Source of the DNA: Minisyncoccota bacterium
GTDB taxonomy: Bacteria; Patescibacteriota; Minisyncoccia; Minisyncoccales; RBG-13-42-11
Length of the DNA stretch: 6,420 bases
NCBI GenBank assembly: GCA_028687495.1
Contig: JAQUAA010000034.1
Coordinates: 1 to 6,420 of the forward strand
Direction of reading: 5' to 3'
The notes beneath the pieces were generated by a model, which was not told where the DNA came from, made no database searches, and saw only the letters and a list, made by a program, of their open reading frames with translations. Made by a program: the position numbers and the translations under genes. Numbering within the stretch: position 1 is the first letter of the stretch; the number at the start of each line of letters is the position of its first letter. Shown in pieces: positions 5,477 through 6,420 of this stretch.

Positions 5477-6420
5477 TTACCACAACCTCAAATTCTCCCC
5501 AATCGGTTTTTTAACGTCTTTTCCGTTAGTCTCGGGAAGACGGTTCAACAGACTGTAAAATTCAAATTTATTAAGAATCTCGGAGATTTTCTCCCTATCG
5601 TACCCCTGCCAACGGCACTTTTCCAGATTGAAATCTATGGGAGAATTTTTTTCAATTTGGGCCAAGGTCTTCGAGAGAAAAGCCTGTTCTTTGTATTTTA
5701 GCAACGTTTCCTTGAGTTTTGGTTTGATTTTTTTTGACTTCTCCGAATTCTCCTCGATCTCTTTGTATAAATTTTCCAGAGTTCCAAATTCCAAAAGCAG
5801 GGCTATGGCCGTTTTCTCGCCGACGCCGGTAACTCCCGGGATATTGTCCGAAGCGTCTCCTCTCAGGGCCTTATAGTCCAGAATCTGTCGGGGTAATAAT
5901 CCCTGGAATTTTTCCTCAACTAGTTTTTCGTCGTACAAGACGACGTCCTTCACTCCTTTTCTCAAGGCATAAACCTTTGTCCCGGGATTAACCAGTTGAA
6001 GAGTATCTAAATCTCCGCTGAGAATAATCGTTTCAAGCGGAGGGATTACCTGTTTTCTCGGAGATAAAGTGGCGACCGTACCGATAATGTCGTCTGCCTC
6101 AAACCCTTCCTTCTCGAAAACCTGAACTGAGAATCCCCGTAATACTTCTTTTACCTTTGGGATCTGGTTATATAATTCCTCGGGCGCCCTGGGCCTTTTT
6201 GCCTTGTATTCTTTGTATTTTTTATGCCGGAAAGTGGGGGCAGGATAATCAAAAGCGGCCACAATGAAATCTGGCCAAAAATCTTTGAGAGCTGTAAAAA
6301 AGACCAATAAAAAGCCGTAGACGGCATTTACCAACTCCTTTTTTTTAGTCGTTAACGGCGGCAGGGCATGGTAGGCCCGGTGGATTATTGAATTGGAATC
6401 AATAATTAAAAGACGCTTTT
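5477..6420 (-). CDS. Stand-alone 5'-3' exonuclease, PolA N-terminal type (partial at 5' end)
   Basis: A structure-specific 5' nuclease of the FEN family, like the first domain of DNA polymerase I, expected to remove RNA primers or flaps in replication and repair. The frame is open to the window edge: the 28 residues before the TTG at 6334 read KRLLIIDSNSIIHRAYHALP and on, which is the expected family N-terminus. The true start is therefore just outside the window and only a few residues are missing. In the 313 visible residues, metal-binding acids are D7, D57, E107, D109, D110, D136, D138, D188 and D191, with FRHKKYKEYKAKR (63-75) and the helix-hairpin-helix PGVTGVGEKTA (194-204). It ends at a stop after YSLLNRLPETNGK plus 13 residues, where full PolA would continue into its proofreading and polymerase domains, and the next gene begins 13 bases later. 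So this is a separate nuclease, not a broken polA visible here. Confidence 0.95.
   Translation of the reverse strand, partial: KRLLIIDSNSIIHRAYHALPPLTTKKKELVNAVYGFLLVFFTALKDFWPDFIVAAFDYPAPTFRHKKYKEYKAKRPRAPEELYNQIPKVKEVLRGFSVQVFEKEGFEADDIIGTVATLSPRKQVIPPLETIILSGDLDTLQLVNPGTKVYALRKGVKDVVLYDEKLVEEKFQGLLPRQILDYKALRGDASDNIPGVTGVGEKTAIALLLEFGTLENLYKEIEENSEKSKKIKPKLKETLLKYKEQAFLSKTLAQIEKNSPIDFNLEKCRWQGYDREKISEILNKFEFYSLLNRLPETNGKDVKKPIGENLRLW

Noticed and set aside
2929..5876. Plus-strand open frames opposite the paired sensors, the flavodoxin fusion and the exonuclease
   Set aside because: All are short and antisense to well-supported genes, with no recognisable motifs.
6332..6334. TTG as the start of the exonuclease
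   Set aside because: The frame continues upstream with the conserved IIDSNSIIHRAYHALPPL segment holding a metal-binding Asp, so the real start lies outside the window.

Overview
The window looks like part of a Patescibacteria/CPR-type bacterial genome, for example a Parcubacteria-like lineage. This is an inference from style: moderate A+T content, coding packed with 1-13 base gaps, mostly weak or absent Shine-Dalgarno sites, and small sensory proteins whose C-terminal signalling coil resembles ones I associate with such genomes. No rRNA, tRNA or diagnostic taxonomic marker is present, so the assignment is tentative.

All nine genes lie on the minus strand, so transcription runs from high to low coordinates. 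At the upstream end (5477-6420) is a stand-alone 5'-3' exonuclease, equivalent to the N-terminal domain of DNA polymerase I. It is cut by the window edge at its start. Then, 13 bases later, comes a run of apparent sensory genes. These are a flavodoxin-like domain fused to about six membrane helices and a long C-terminal coil (4129-5463), two tandem paralogous ~200-residue soluble proteins (3512-4123 and 2905-3510), a soluble PAS-PAS histidine kinase (1294-2901), three small membrane proteins (1047-1289, 589-984, 219-584), and the start of a protein resembling a V4R/TRAPP-type small-molecule-binding domain (1-206, running off the window).

The only gap longer than 13 bases is the 62-base A+T-rich stretch 985-1046. 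No terminator, CRISPR array, RNA gene, insertion sequence or repeat array was seen.

Taken together, the eight genes after the exonuclease look like one co-transcribed, multi-part sensory system. The kinase has no membrane segment. The flavodoxin protein has a membrane domain and a kinase-type signalling coil but no kinase. The small proteins could be separate sensor or membrane subunits. No response regulator is visible in the window. A redox or hydrophobic-ligand input is a reasonable hypothesis, but nothing in the sequence proves the parts act together.
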